Assembly: GCF_900103525.1 (NCBI RefSeq)
Contig: NZ_FNHN01000002.1
Location: 434,001 to 498,000 of the forward strand
Source: Bacillus sp. OK048
Lineage (GTDB): Bacteria > Bacillota > Bacilli > Bacillales > Cytobacillaceae
DNA: 64,000 bases
Reading direction: 5' to 3'
The stretch's first letter is position 1. Every line of letters starts with the position of its first letter. Below are positions 17,253-27,119 of the stretch, in pieces. Both the position numbers and the translations under genes were made by a program. The notes under the pieces were generated by a model. The model saw only the letters and a list, made by a program, of their open reading frames with translations, did not search any database and had not been told where the DNA came from.

Positions 17253-17894
17253 TCATAATTTCCAAATACCAATGATAATTAATAAAATCCCTGGTAAAAA
17301 GGTAAACTTTTGGATCCAATTAAATTTATGAAAAAAACTACCGCATTTTATTCCAAAAAGAACAAATAAAGAGCTCATGACGGCAACGGTGATGGCCAAA
17401 TAGATTGGAGAGAATCCCAGCATAACGGCGCCTATTCCTGCTCCAAATGCATCAATGGATAAGGCAAAGCCCAACATGAGTGCCTCGATTCCAGTTATCG
17501 TACCCGAACGGTCAAAGTCCGCCGACATTGGTTTTTTTAGGATGTTTATCGCGATCCCTAACGAGCGAATTTCAAAATTAACAATTAACTTTTCATGTTC
17601 GAGTTGTTCGGATTCCTTTTCTTTTTCAGATCGAAAAAATTGAAACAATACCCAGGCGCCGAGAGCAATTAAAATAAAGCCCCCCAAGCTTGCCGTGATA
17701 TTTGGTGATAAAATCTTTCCTAACCCGTGGCCGATGGACACAGCAATCATTAATGAAATTGCTGAACAAGTGGCAATAATGAAAACTGATTTAAGCGGCA
17801 GTACCATTTTTCTAAGGCCATACGTAAACCCTACGCTAAAGCTATCAAGACTGAGAGCAAAAGCCAGCAGGAGAAGTGAGAACAAGTGAAACAT
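17253..17894 (-). CDS. ytaF: Sporulation membrane protein YtaF (MntP-like)
   Basis: A 213-residue protein with six membrane helices in two similar halves. Each half starts with an acidic-hydroxyl motif: FALSLDSFSVGFTYG early, then FALSIDAFGAGIGA. This resembles the MntP manganese exporter family, but YtaF proteins are annotated as sporulation-specific and their substrate is unknown. A central charged loop (EKEKESEQLEHEK) separates the halves. Start at ATG 17894 with AAGGAG upstream; the GTG 27 bp earlier is less likely. Confidence 0.87.
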   Translation of the reverse strand: MFHLFSLLLLAFALSLDSFSVGFTYGLRKMVLPLKSVFIIATCSAISLMIAVSIGHGLGKILSPNITASLGGFILIALGAWVLFQFFRSEKEKESEQLEHEKLIVNFEIRSLGIAINILKKPMSADFDRSGTITGIEALMLGFALSIDAFGAGIGAVMLGFSPIYLAITVAVMSSLFVLFGIKCGSFFHKFNWIQKFTFLPGILLIIIGIWKL

Positions 17895-17982
17895 GATGTC
17901 TAGGCTCCTTCCGTCAATCACTACGATAGTATATGGCAGGAGCCTATCCTTTGTTATTAAATTGTCAATCCACTTCTAACGC

Positions 17983-18810
17983 TTAAAGCTTTTGGCAGTT
18001 CGGGCAGAAATGCGTCCCTCTTCCGCCTACCTTCGTTTTTTCTAGCAGCATGCCACAGTTTTTACATGCTTTCCCTTCACGGCCGTAGGCATATAATTCA
18101 AGCTGGAACATTCCAATCTCACCCTGTGAATTCACATACGAGCGAATCGTACTTCCCCCTTTTTCAACTGCTTCACCTAATGTTTTCACAATTTCTCGAT
18201 GAAGTAGTGCTAATTCAGGTTCATTCAAAGAATTAGCGATCCTTTCAGGATGAATTCCCGAACGAAACAATGCCTCGTCCACATAGATGTTACCAAGTCC
18301 AACAAAGACTTTTTGATCTAAGAGGGCAGGTTTTATCTTTCTATTTGTCTTTTTCAGCTTTTCAGTCAAATACTCGACTGTAAAATCCGCTGAAAAAGGC
18401 TCTGGTCCAAGGTCAATAAGCGGAGGTTTTTGAAATTCTTCGCCCTTTTTATACAAGTGCATCGTTCCAAATTTACGCACATCCCGATACCGTAACTCAC
18501 TTCCATCGGTAAAATGAAAAATGACATGAGTATGCTTATCATACGGATCTTCACTCGGATAAAGTCCATATTTCCCTTCCATTCGTAAATGGGAAACTAG
18601 GGCGAAAGTCGTCGTATAGATGATCAGAAACTTACCTCTTCTACCGACATCCTCTATCGTTTCGCCTTTTAGGGCATCAATAAATTGCTCCACCTCTACT
18701 GGATTTTTGATGATTTTCGGCCAGTGGACGGTTACATTTTCAATCTGTTTATCCGTAACAAGACTTTTTAACGTTTTTCTTACTGTTTCTACTTCTGGCA
18801 ACTCCGGCAT
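17983..18810 (-). CDS. mutM: Formamidopyrimidine-DNA glycosylase
   Basis: Bifunctional glycosylase/AP lyase removing 8-oxoguanine and formamidopyrimidines. The mature N-terminus PELPEVETV supplies the catalytic Pro (residue 2) and Glu (residue 3). The Lys of the GRRGKFLI loop is present, and the C-terminal zinc finger is CKNC ... FCPNC. At 275 residues it is full length. It follows polA in the same direction with a 44-bp gap, the usual Bacillus arrangement. Confidence 0.97.
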   Translation of the reverse strand: MPELPEVETVRKTLKSLVTDKQIENVTVHWPKIIKNPVEVEQFIDALKGETIEDVGRRGKFLIIYTTTFALVSHLRMEGKYGLYPSEDPYDKHTHVIFHFTDGSELRYRDVRKFGTMHLYKKGEEFQKPPLIDLGPEPFSADFTVEYLTEKLKKTNRKIKPALLDQKVFVGLGNIYVDEALFRSGIHPERIANSLNEPELALLHREIVKTLGEAVEKGGSTIRSYVNSQGEIGMFQLELYAYGREGKACKNCGMLLEKTKVGGRGTHFCPNCQKL

Positions 18811-18854
18811 ACATTAAGTCCTCCCTGAATGCTATCTAGCATCACTGCAGCTTT

Positions 18855-21488
18855 CTACTTCGCATCAAACCATGTTGGACCATAGGAAAAGTCGACTTTT
18901 AATGGCACTTTTAATTCAAGGGCATTTTCCATCACATCAGGAACTAATTTCTTGAGTGTTTCGATTTCCTCTTCTGGTGCTTCAAAAATAAGTTCATCGT
19001 GCACCTGGAGAAGGAGTCTTGTTCTCAGGCGATAATCCTTCAATGCTTCAGCCATATCAATCATCGCTTTTTTGATGATATCGGCGGCACTTCCCTGAAT
19101 GGGTGTGTTCATCGCCGTTCTTTCTGCAAAGCTTCTAACATTAAAATTACGGGCGGTAATCTCTGGAATATACCTTCTTCTATGCAGCAGCGTTGATACG
19201 TACCCTTTTTCTTTAGCCGAATGAATGATGTCATCCATATACTCTTTCACCCCAGGGTAGCTAGTTAGATAGCGGTCAATAAATAGTCCAGCTTCCTTAC
19301 GGGTAATCCCCAGGCTCTGTGAAAGACCATAATCGCTGATTCCATAGACGATACCAAAGTTTACTGCCTTAGCCTGTCGTCTCATATTGGATGTGACTTC
19401 ATCAGCACTCACATGGAATACATCCATCGCCGTTTTTGTGTGAATATCAAGGTCATCTTTAAATGCTTGTATTAGTTTCTCATCACCGGCAATATCGGCA
19501 AGAACCCTTAACTCAATTTGCGAATAATCGGCTGCAAAAATGATCCATCCTGGTTCAGATGGGACAAAGGCTTGGCGAATTTTCCGCCCCTCTTCCAATC
19601 GAATGGGAATGTTTTGTAGGTTCGGGTCAATCGAGCTTAATCTGCCTGTTGACGTTAAAGTTTGTTGGTATCGTGTATGAATTTTTCCTGTCTTTGGATT
19701 TATCACTTTAAGTAGACCTTCGATATAAGTAGATTGCAGCTTTCCTAATTGTCTATAAGTAAGAATATGCTCAATAATCTCATGATCATTTGCTAATTTC
19801 TCCAAAACATCCGCTGACGTGGAATATCCTGTTTTTGTTTTCTTAAAGGGTGGCAGGTTTAGCTTTTCAAATAAAATCACACCCAATTGCTTGGTTGAAT
19901 TAATATTGAACTTTTCACCGGCCAAATCGTAAATAATGCCTTCAATTTCAATAAGCCTGTCATGAATTTCGCCGCCCATCTTTTGCAAGCGTTCCTTTTC
20001 CACTTTGATCCCACAGGATTCCATATCAGCTAAAATGAGCGATAAAGGCATTTCTAGCTCAGTAAACAATTCATATTGTTCATTTGTTTTTAACTCATCT
20101 TCCAGTTTTTGATGCAGATCAAACATGGCAAGGCTTTTTCGAACTAGGTGCTCAGCAAGCAGTGCAGCATCTGGAATTTTCCGCTTAGCCCCTTTTCCAT
20201 AAAAAGACTCATCTGACTGGATCGTAATCCCGTATTTTCTTGCAATCGTTGAAAGGTCGTCGATGGATTCAGTTGGATTGATAAGATACGAGGCCATTAA
20301 TGTGTCAAAATTGACCCCTTTTAAATGAATATCATGCCTTCTTAGTAAAACTTCAGAGCGCTTCGCATCATAGACGTTTTTCTTTTTCGATTCATCTTCG
20401 GCCCATTTTTTAAAGCTTTCGGATTGTATAGCTAACTCTGTTGGTAAATAATAATATCCTTTTTCATTCACAATCGAAAAACCAAGAATATCTGCATAAT
20501 GATAATTATCTTCAATCATCTCAACGTAGAAATGATTATTATCTGCAAACAATTCATCGGTAATCACTTCGGGGGTTTGAAACTCTATTTCTTCAAGCTC
20601 AAGTTGGTCGGGACTCGTTGTGTCGCCGCCTAACTTTTCCAATAACGAGTGGAAGCCAAGTTCTTTATATAAAGCAACAACTTTTTCTCTCTCAATGCCC
20701 TCGAAAATCGCACTTTCGACGGTTACTTCTACTGGCGCCTGCCTTTCAATCGTAGCAAGCTCCTTACTCATTTTTGCTTGATCTTTAAATTCTTCCAGCT
20801 TTTCTTTTAATTTACTTCCAGCCACTTGATCAATGGATTCTAGTAACTTCTCTAAAGTTGAAAATTCCTTCAGAAGCTTAATCGCTGTTTTTTCTCCGAC
20901 ACCAGGTACTCCGGGAATATTATCAGAAGGATCACCCATTAATCCTTTCATATCGATAATTTGCTCTGGAATTAGGCCGTACTTATCCATAACATGCGCA
21001 GGCGTGTATACCTCAATATCAGTAATTCCTTTACGGGTAATTCCGACCGTCGTATGTTCAGATGAAAGCTGCGTTAAATCCTTATCACCGGAAATGACTT
21101 TAATTTCATAGCCAGCATTTTCGGCAGATAATGAGAGCGTTCCAATGATGTCATCCGCTTCATAATTTTCAAGCTCATAGCGCTTTATTCCATACGCATC
21201 TAGAAGCTCCCGAATATAAGGGAATTGTTCAGATAGTTCGGGCGGTGTTTTTTGCCTTCCACCCTTATATTCTCCAAAAGTCTTATGACGGAATGTGGTT
21301 TTTCCTGCGTCGAATGCAACGAGTATATGGGTTGGTTTTTCATCTTCCATAATCTTGTTCAGCATCATAGTAAAGCCATATACTGCATTGGTGTGGACAC
21401 CTTTGTCGTTATTCAATAGGGGCAGTGCAAAAAAAGCACGGTAAGCAATACTGTTCCCATCTATTAATACTAATTTTTTCTTATCCAT
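18855..21488 (-). CDS. polA: DNA polymerase I
   Basis: An 877-residue family A polymerase for Okazaki-fragment maturation and repair. The 5' nuclease domain (about 1-290) has VLIDGNSIAYRAF and ENYEADDIIGT. The middle domain keeps the 3'-5' exonuclease fold but, as in other Bacillus enzymes, lacks the usual catalytic acidic set. The polymerase domain shows motif A AADYSQIELRVLA, motif B RRQAKAVNFGIVYG and motif C LLQVHDELIFE. It lies 18 bp downstream of phoR, so transcription may be coupled. Confidence 0.98.
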   Translation of the reverse strand: MDKKKLVLIDGNSIAYRAFFALPLLNNDKGVHTNAVYGFTMMLNKIMEDEKPTHILVAFDAGKTTFRHKTFGEYKGGRQKTPPELSEQFPYIRELLDAYGIKRYELENYEADDIIGTLSLSAENAGYEIKVISGDKDLTQLSSEHTTVGITRKGITDIEVYTPAHVMDKYGLIPEQIIDMKGLMGDPSDNIPGVPGVGEKTAIKLLKEFSTLEKLLESIDQVAGSKLKEKLEEFKDQAKMSKELATIERQAPVEVTVESAIFEGIEREKVVALYKELGFHSLLEKLGGDTTSPDQLELEEIEFQTPEVITDELFADNNHFYVEMIEDNYHYADILGFSIVNEKGYYYLPTELAIQSESFKKWAEDESKKKNVYDAKRSEVLLRRHDIHLKGVNFDTLMASYLINPTESIDDLSTIARKYGITIQSDESFYGKGAKRKIPDAALLAEHLVRKSLAMFDLHQKLEDELKTNEQYELFTELEMPLSLILADMESCGIKVEKERLQKMGGEIHDRLIEIEGIIYDLAGEKFNINSTKQLGVILFEKLNLPPFKKTKTGYSTSADVLEKLANDHEIIEHILTYRQLGKLQSTYIEGLLKVINPKTGKIHTRYQQTLTSTGRLSSIDPNLQNIPIRLEEGRKIRQAFVPSEPGWIIFAADYSQIELRVLADIAGDEKLIQAFKDDLDIHTKTAMDVFHVSADEVTSNMRRQAKAVNFGIVYGISDYGLSQSLGITRKEAGLFIDRYLTSYPGVKEYMDDIIHSAKEKGYVSTLLHRRRYIPEITARNFNVRSFAERTAMNTPIQGSAADIIKKAMIDMAEALKDYRLRTRLLLQVHDELIFEAPEEEIETLKKLVPDVMENALELKVPLKVDFSYGPTWFDAK

Positions 21489-21506
21489 CCATTTACCCCT
21501 TTCAGG

Positions 21507-23270
21507 CTAATTCATATATTTATGTAGTTCGACGATAAATTCACTGCCTTCACCAAGGGTGCTTTTCACGGTGATGTTTCCATGATGTGCTTCAACCAAG
21601 TGTTTTACAATTGCTAAACCAAGACCTGTCCCTCCAGAATCACGGCTTCTTGCTCGATCAACACGATAAAATCTTTCAAAAATCCGTGGGATCTCTTCCC
21701 TCTTTATTCCAACACCAGAGTCTTTAACATGGATTTTAACTGTTCTCTCATGATCAAATAGTGATACCTTTACATATCCTTTTGTCGAGGTGTACAAGAT
21801 TGCATTACTAATTAAATTAATTAATACCTGTTTTAAGCGGTCATGGTCTCCTTGGATAAATAAATCTTTCCCCTTAAACTCAAGCCCTAGGTGAATATCC
21901 TTTGATGTTGCCTTTTTATTAAGCATGGTAATTACTTCTTGTATTAATTCGGACAGATCAAAGTCCTGGATGTTAAGTTGAAATTCCTGCTGTTCAATTT
22001 TGGAGAAATCAAGCAGGTCTTGAATTAGCGATTGCATTCGACCGCTTTCTTTATTAATAATTGATAAAAAAGCTTCAAGCGTATCTTTATTGTTCATCGC
22101 ACCATCTAACAACGTTTCAGTAAAGCCTTTAATTGAGGTAACGGGCGTCTTTAATTCATGTGATACATTTGCTACAAAATCTTTTCTCATTTTTTCAAGT
22201 TTCTTTAACTCAGTAATATCATGGAAAACAAGTAAAACGCCTTTCCAAACATTATTTGTCCCAATAATCGGTATCCCATGCACATCAAAGTATCTTCTTT
22301 CAATTCCCAAAGGAAAACGAAGTTGTTTTCTGACTTTTTGTTCAGTACGGAAAACTTCCCCAATCACACTTCGGATTTCTTCCTGCTCAATTATTTCGTA
22401 ATATAAATAATTTAAGTAATCTGATGTGGTCACGTGAAAGATCTCGATGTAGCCTTTATTAATTAGATTTATGTATCCACGGCTGTCAATCAATAGCAGC
22501 CCAGCACCCATATTTTCTATCAGTGCACTTAACCGGTCTTGCTGTATTTCTTGGGCTTTACTCATTTCTTCAAGATTTTGAGCCAGCACATTGATAGTAG
22601 TGCTTAACATACTGGTTTCAATTAATTCGTTGCTTTCTATTCGTGCACGATAATTTCCTTTTGCCAATTCAATCGCCACATTCGTAGCAGCTTCAATTGG
22701 CTTTGAATATTTTGAAGTTATTCTATATCCAAGATATATAAAGACAATAAGGGCCATCACTAAGCTAATCGATAGAATCAACCAAATTTGTGAGTACGCT
22801 TTTTTTAGTTCATCCGTTTTTGTAATAATAAACAGATATCCTTCTTCCTTACCAGCTTTTTCTATGGACTTCCAGGAATAGTGTAAATCGTATTCATCAT
22901 GTTCAATCAGCTTTGTATCATTTTTTGCCTTTTCTTTTAAAACTTCATTAATATTTTCCTTTATTCCGTTACCAATCGACTTGTCCATTTCCCCGCTATC
23001 AAAAAAAATCATCCCAGCGGTATCTGTAATAGCCAGTCTCACATTGAGCATACGACTTATTTTCATTACTTCATCTTGATTAATTGAGTTTACTCCACCA
23101 TTTTTTTCAATATTCAATTTAAGCAGATTGCCCTCTTTATTTAATCTTTCATTATATGTATCAAGGTAGTTACTTTTAAAAAGCTGACCTAGAATAATTC
23201 CTAATCCCACTAAGCCCATAATAAGTAAGGTTATTAGGGCAAATAGAAGCTTTTTACGGAATTTTATCAT
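21507..23270 (-). CDS. phoR: Phosphate-sensing histidine kinase
   Basis: Membrane kinase of the Pho system, 587 residues. Two membrane segments (about 8-30 and 162-182) flank an extracytoplasmic sensor-like domain. HAMP (about 183-235), PAS (about 245-350) and the HisKA domain with His371 in NVSHELKTPVTSIKG follow. The ATPase domain has the N box (LISNAILYTS), DSGVGIKREEIPRIFERFYRV and GTGLGLAIV. Its start overlaps the phoP stop by 4 bp (ATGA type), so the two are translationally coupled. The sequence suits PhoR; WalK is similar but larger and sits in another operon. Confidence 0.92.
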   Translation of the reverse strand: MIKFRKKLLFALITLLIMGLVGLGIILGQLFKSNYLDTYNERLNKEGNLLKLNIEKNGGVNSINQDEVMKISRMLNVRLAITDTAGMIFFDSGEMDKSIGNGIKENINEVLKEKAKNDTKLIEHDEYDLHYSWKSIEKAGKEEGYLFIITKTDELKKAYSQIWLILSISLVMALIVFIYLGYRITSKYSKPIEAATNVAIELAKGNYRARIESNELIETSMLSTTINVLAQNLEEMSKAQEIQQDRLSALIENMGAGLLLIDSRGYINLINKGYIEIFHVTTSDYLNYLYYEIIEQEEIRSVIGEVFRTEQKVRKQLRFPLGIERRYFDVHGIPIIGTNNVWKGVLLVFHDITELKKLEKMRKDFVANVSHELKTPVTSIKGFTETLLDGAMNNKDTLEAFLSIINKESGRMQSLIQDLLDFSKIEQQEFQLNIQDFDLSELIQEVITMLNKKATSKDIHLGLEFKGKDLFIQGDHDRLKQVLINLISNAILYTSTKGYVKVSLFDHERTVKIHVKDSGVGIKREEIPRIFERFYRVDRARSRDSGGTGLGLAIVKHLVEAHHGNITVKSTLGEGSEFIVELHKYMN

Positions 23271-23983
23271 TCACTCTTCGGCTCCTCGAGCTTATAACCT
23301 AGTCCACGGACAGTTTTAATATAAGCAGGTTTTCTCGTATCCTCTTCAATCTTTTCCCTTAGGTGTGAGATATGAACATCTACAATACGAGTATCTCCAG
23401 CAAATTCATAATTCCATACAGCACTTAATAATTGATCACGAGTTAAAACGCGATTTTTATTTTGAGCTAAGTAGTGCAGTAACTCATATTCCTTTAAGGT
23501 TAATTCTAAATGCTGATTATTAAAATATGCTTCGTATTTTTCCGGAAAGATTTGTAGACTCCCGACCATGATTACAGAACTATCCAAAATTTCCTCTTCA
23601 TTCTGGTTTGTCTGTATTTGAATTCTTCTTAATATTGCTTTTACGCGGGCAACGACTTCCCGTGGGCTAAATGGCTTAATCATATAATCATCAGCCCCAA
23701 GCTCAAGCCCCAATATTTTATCAAACTCATCATCTTTAGCCGTTAACATTAGGATCGGTGTCATGATTTTTTGTTGTCGAAGCTGTTTACACACTTCGAT
23801 TCCGTCCATATGGGGCAGCATTAGATCTAAAACAATAATATCTGGTGCCATTGTTTCTGCTAATTGTTTTCCCATTAATCCATCCATCGCTGTGATTACA
23901 TCAAAGCCCGCTTGTTGCAAATTATATTGTAGTAACGTTACAATTGATTGTTCATCGTCTACAACTAGTACCTTATTTTTCAT
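23267..23983 (-). CDS. phoP: Phosphate-response regulator
   Basis: OmpR-family response regulator (238 residues), phosphorylated by PhoR under phosphate limitation. The receiver domain shows DDE (9-11), the phospho-acceptor Asp53 in IIVLDLMLPHMDG, and Lys in MIKPFSPRE. The winged-helix DNA-binding domain ends YIKTVRGLGYKLE. A TATAAT sequence lies upstream, but I saw no good -35 and could not confirm PhoP boxes. Confidence 0.95.
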   Translation of the reverse strand: MKNKVLVVDDEQSIVTLLQYNLQQAGFDVITAMDGLMGKQLAETMAPDIIVLDLMLPHMDGIEVCKQLRQQKIMTPILMLTAKDDEFDKILGLELGADDYMIKPFSPREVVARVKAILRRIQIQTNQNEEEILDSSVIMVGSLQIFPEKYEAYFNNQHLELTLKEYELLHYLAQNKNRVLTRDQLLSAVWNYEFAGDTRIVDVHISHLREKIEEDTRKPAYIKTVRGLGYKLEEPKSE

Positions 23984-24068
23984 AGTTACCCCCGAAAATA
24001 ATTCAATTTTCTACCTTAATCCATTATAATATAGAACCAAAAAGATTACCTACTATCCAACCTAAGAA

Positions 24069-24101
24069 CAAAAAAAAGGAATGTGAGTGAGCACATTCCT
24101 T
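24069..24101 (-). terminator. Terminator of the MaoC-like gene
   Basis: A perfect 10-bp stem (AAGGAATGTG / CACATTCCTT) with a 6-nt loop is followed by a run of T on the minus strand. Confidence 0.92.
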
Positions 24102-24115
24102 GTTTAAAAAAAATA

Positions 24116-24592
24116 CTAAAAATTATCTAACACATTGCCATCCATTCCTCCTAGGTGATACGGAGGACACACTTTCACTTTCCCGGTAATAACTGCCTCT
24201 TCTTTTTCATTTGTACCAACAACCGTAATCATTACTGTATGGTCCTCCTGATTTACTTCAACAACTTCTAGTAATAACTGGACTGTTGCATAATGGTAAA
24301 CAGGTTTGGGAAATTGAATATCTTGGCTTACAATATGGCTTCCTGGTCCTGGTAAATACTTTGAAATCGCCGAGGTAATCATTCCAGTGAGCATAATACT
24401 TGGGACGATTGGCTTTTTGAATGGTGTTTGGGACGCATAATCATGCTGAATAAATAACGGATTCGCATCATCTGTTAACCCTAAATACAGAAGAATTTCC
24501 TTATCTTCAACTTTTTCAGTTAAGGCTAGTTTTTCGCCAACTGACATTTCTTTAATTTCTCTGCCTAGTTTTCTTTTCTTTCCCAAAAGCAT
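24116..24592 (-). CDS. MaoC-like hot-dog dehydratase
   Basis: A 158-residue single hot-dog protein of the MaoC/(R)-enoyl-CoA hydratase type. The hydratase signature is visible as YLGLTDDANPLFIQHDYASQTPFKKPIVPSIML, with the Asp-x-Asn-x-(His/Ile) loop partly altered: the usual His after NP is replaced (NPLFIQHD). Activity is therefore uncertain. Start at ATG 24592 with AAAGGAG 9 bp upstream; an in-frame ATG 30 bp earlier lacks a site. It follows mdh in the same direction with a 78-bp gap. Confidence 0.8.
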   Translation of the reverse strand: MLLGKKRKLGREIKEMSVGEKLALTEKVEDKEILLYLGLTDDANPLFIQHDYASQTPFKKPIVPSIMLTGMITSAISKYLPGPGSHIVSQDIQFPKPVYHYATVQLLLEVVEVNQEDHTVMITVVGTNEKEEAVITGKVKVCPPYHLGGMDGNVLDNF

Positions 24593-24670
24593 TCTTCCAC
24601 ACTCCTTTGTAAACGGTTTCATATGTAGTAGAAAAAATTCGGGGATTCATTTTCCCCGAATTCCTTTTCG

Positions 24671-25609
24671 TTACACTAATACTTTCATTACGTTTTGAAC
24701 GGATTCTACGGATTTGTCTAATGCAGCTTTTTCTTCTGCTGTTAGGTCAAGTTCAATTACTTTTTCAATTCCGTTGGCGCCAAGGATTGTTGGCACTCCT
24801 AGGTAGATACCTTCATATCCAAATTCTCCTTCAAGATAGGCAATCGAAGGAAGAACGCGGCGTTGGTCTTTAAGAATAGCTTCACACATTTCAACAAGGG
24901 AAGCCGCAGGAGCATAATAGGCACTGCCATTTCCTAGAAGGTTAACGATTTCACCGCCGCCTTTTCTAGTACGGTCAACGATTGCATCTAACCGGTCTTT
25001 AGGAATTAATGTTTCTAATGGAATGCCTCCAGCGTAAGAATAACGTACAAGGGGAACCATATCATCACCGTGACCACCTAAAACAAAGCCGGTAATATCT
25101 TTTACCGATAGATTTAATTCTTGGGCAACGAATGTACGGAAACGAGCAGTATCCAATACTCCAGATTGTCCGATTACTCGGTTTTTAGGAAACCCTGATT
25201 CCTTAAATACCGTATATGTCATTGCATCAACAGGGTTTGTTAAGACAAGGATTGTACAGTTTGGAGAAAACTTCACGATTTCTTGGGTAACACTCTTCAT
25301 GACTCTTTGGTTTGTTTGAACTAGATCATCACGGCTCATTCCAGGCTTACGAGCTATACCTGCAGTAATAACCACGATATCAGAATCACGAGTGTCTTCG
25401 TAATTTGATGTACCCGTGATATTCGCATCAAAACCTTGAACTGGACTTGCTTCAAGCATATCTAAAGCTTTTCCTTTTGTTGGGTTTTCCATTTGTGGAA
25501 TATCAACTAGAACAACATCACCTAACTCTTTTTGTGCAAGTAAGAAAGCTGTTGTAGCCCCAGTGAAACCGCTACCAATTACAGAAACCTTTTTTCTCTT
25601 CAATGACAT
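24671..25609 (-). CDS. mdh: Malate dehydrogenase
   Basis: NAD-dependent oxidation of malate to oxaloacetate in the TCA cycle. The 312-residue protein is of the lactate-dehydrogenase-like type: nucleotide motif [11 protein letters not shown] near the start, [25 protein letters not shown] and the catalytic His in [15 protein letters not shown] start at the ATG at 25609 behind GAGAGG, which gives the family N-terminus; an open frame extends 96 bp upstream without support. It is the last gene of citZ-icd-mdh, with a hairpin between icd and mdh. Confidence 0.97.
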   Translation of the reverse strand: MSLKRKKVSVIGSGFTGATTAFLLAQKELGDVVLVDIPQMENPTKGKALDMLEASPVQGFDANITGTSNYEDTRDSDIVVITAGIARKPGMSRDDLVQTNQRVMKSVTQEIVKFSPNCTILVLTNPVDAMTYTVFKESGFPKNRVIGQSGVLDTARFRTFVAQELNLSVKDITGFVLGGHGDDMVPLVRYSYAGGIPLETLIPKDRLDAIVDRTRKGGGEIVNLLGNGSAYYAPAASLVEMCEAILKDQRRVLPSIAYLEGEFGYEGIYLGVPTILGANGIEKVIELDLTAEEKAALDKSVESVQNVMKVLV

Positions 25610-25658
25610 TATTACCTCTCCCCTTTGCCCTTTGAAAGTATTAACATCCTTAATCAAA

Positions 25659-25680
25659 AGGGCTGTTCGAAAACAGCCCT
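25659..25680 (-). terminator. Hairpin between icd and mdh
   Basis: A perfect 9-bp stem (AGGGCTGTT / AACAGCCCT) with a 4-nt loop is followed only by TTTTGATT. It may be a leaky terminator or an mRNA-stabilising end that sets the ratio of icd to mdh transcript. Confidence 0.6.
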
Positions 25681-25725
25681 GAATGTCCATGTCGAGCTTC
25701 AACACCTAGGCGATGAGCTTTCCCC

Positions 25726-26994
25726 TTATTCCATGTTCTTAATTAATTCATCTGCGAATTCAGATGTTTTCACTTCTGTTGCTCCGTCCATTAAACGAGC
25801 GAAGTCATACGTTACCACTTTAGAAGCAATGGTATTTTCAACTGATTTAATCACCATTTTCGCTGCTTCAGTCCAGCCTAAGTGCTCAAGTAGTAATACA
25901 CCAGATAGGATAACTGATGATGGATTCACTTTATCAAGTCCAGCGTATTTTGGTGCAGTACCATGTGTTGCTTCGAAAATAGCATGTCCAGTTTCATAGT
26001 TGATGTTTGCTCCAGGAGCGATACCAATTCCGCCTACTTGTGCTGCTAGAGCATCAGAAATGAAGTCTCCATTTAAGTTCATAGTTGCTACAACATCAAA
26101 CTCACGTGGACGTGTAAGGATTTGTTGTAAGAAGATATCAGCAATCGCATCTTTCACGATAATTTTGCCAGCTGCTTCGGCATCAGCTTGTGCTTTATTA
26201 GCAGCATCTGAACCTTGCTCAGCTTTAATGCGATCATATTGAGCCCATGTAAAGACTTTATCGCCAAATTCTTTTTCAGCAAGCTCATAACCCCAGTTTT
26301 TGAATGCGCCTTCTGTGAATTTCATAATATTTCCTTTGTGCACGAGCGTAACAGATTTACGGCCTTCTTTAATCGCATAATTAATGGCTGCACGTACAAG
26401 ACGAGATGTTCCTTCTTCAGAAACTGGTTTAATACCGATACCTGAAGTTTCAGGGAATCTGATTTTGTTAACACCCATTTCGTTTTGTAAGAAATCGATT
26501 ACTTTTTTAACTGCTTCTGTGCCTTTTTCATATTCAATTCCAGCATAGATGTCCTCAGTGTTTTCACGGAAAATCACCATGTCCGTATCTTGCGGACGCT
26601 TAACAGGAGATGGTACCCCTTCAAACCATCTTACCGGACGTAAGCATACAAATAAATCTAGCTCTTGACGAAGGGCAACGTTCAACGAACGGATACCGCC
26701 GCCAACAGGTGTTGTAAGTGGGCCTTTAATTGCAATCAAATATTCGTTGATAACATCAAGAGTTTCTTTTGGAAGCCATTCACCCGTTTGGTTAAATGCT
26801 TTTTCTCCAGCAAGAACTTCTTTCCAAATTAATTTGCGCTCGCCTTTATAAGCCTTTTCAACTGCGGCATTTAATACTCTCTCGGACGCTGCCCAAATAT
26901 CTGGACCAATTCCGTCACCCTCGATAAATGGGATTACTGGATTGTTTGGTACGTTTAATACTCCGTTGATAACTGTGATTTTTTCGCCTGTCAT
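25726..26994 (-). CDS. icd: NADP-dependent isocitrate dehydrogenase
   Basis: Converts isocitrate to 2-oxoglutarate with NADPH formation. The 422 residues are typical of the bacterial homodimer: [12 protein letters not shown], the substrate serine loop [36 protein letters not shown] and [32 protein letters not shown] near the C-terminus is the NADP-binding segment. It is the middle gene of the TCA operon. Secure. Confidence 0.98.
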   Translation of the reverse strand: MTGEKITVINGVLNVPNNPVIPFIEGDGIGPDIWAASERVLNAAVEKAYKGERKLIWKEVLAGEKAFNQTGEWLPKETLDVINEYLIAIKGPLTTPVGGGIRSLNVALRQELDLFVCLRPVRWFEGVPSPVKRPQDTDMVIFRENTEDIYAGIEYEKGTEAVKKVIDFLQNEMGVNKIRFPETSGIGIKPVSEEGTSRLVRAAINYAIKEGRKSVTLVHKGNIMKFTEGAFKNWGYELAEKEFGDKVFTWAQYDRIKAEQGSDAANKAQADAEAAGKIIVKDAIADIFLQQILTRPREFDVVATMNLNGDFISDALAAQVGGIGIAPGANINYETGHAIFEATHGTAPKYAGLDKVNPSSVILSGVLLLEHLGWTEAAKMVIKSVENTIASKVVTYDFARLMDGATEVKTSEFADELIKNME

Positions 26995-27119
26995 GATTTC
27001 TTTCTCCCTCCTGTATGTAAAAAAACAATCATCGAATTGCAGCCAAGGTTAGAGATAAGACTCCCTAACCATAGGTTACAATCTTATTAGAACAATTTTT
27101 TTCATAAAAGTAAAATGAA

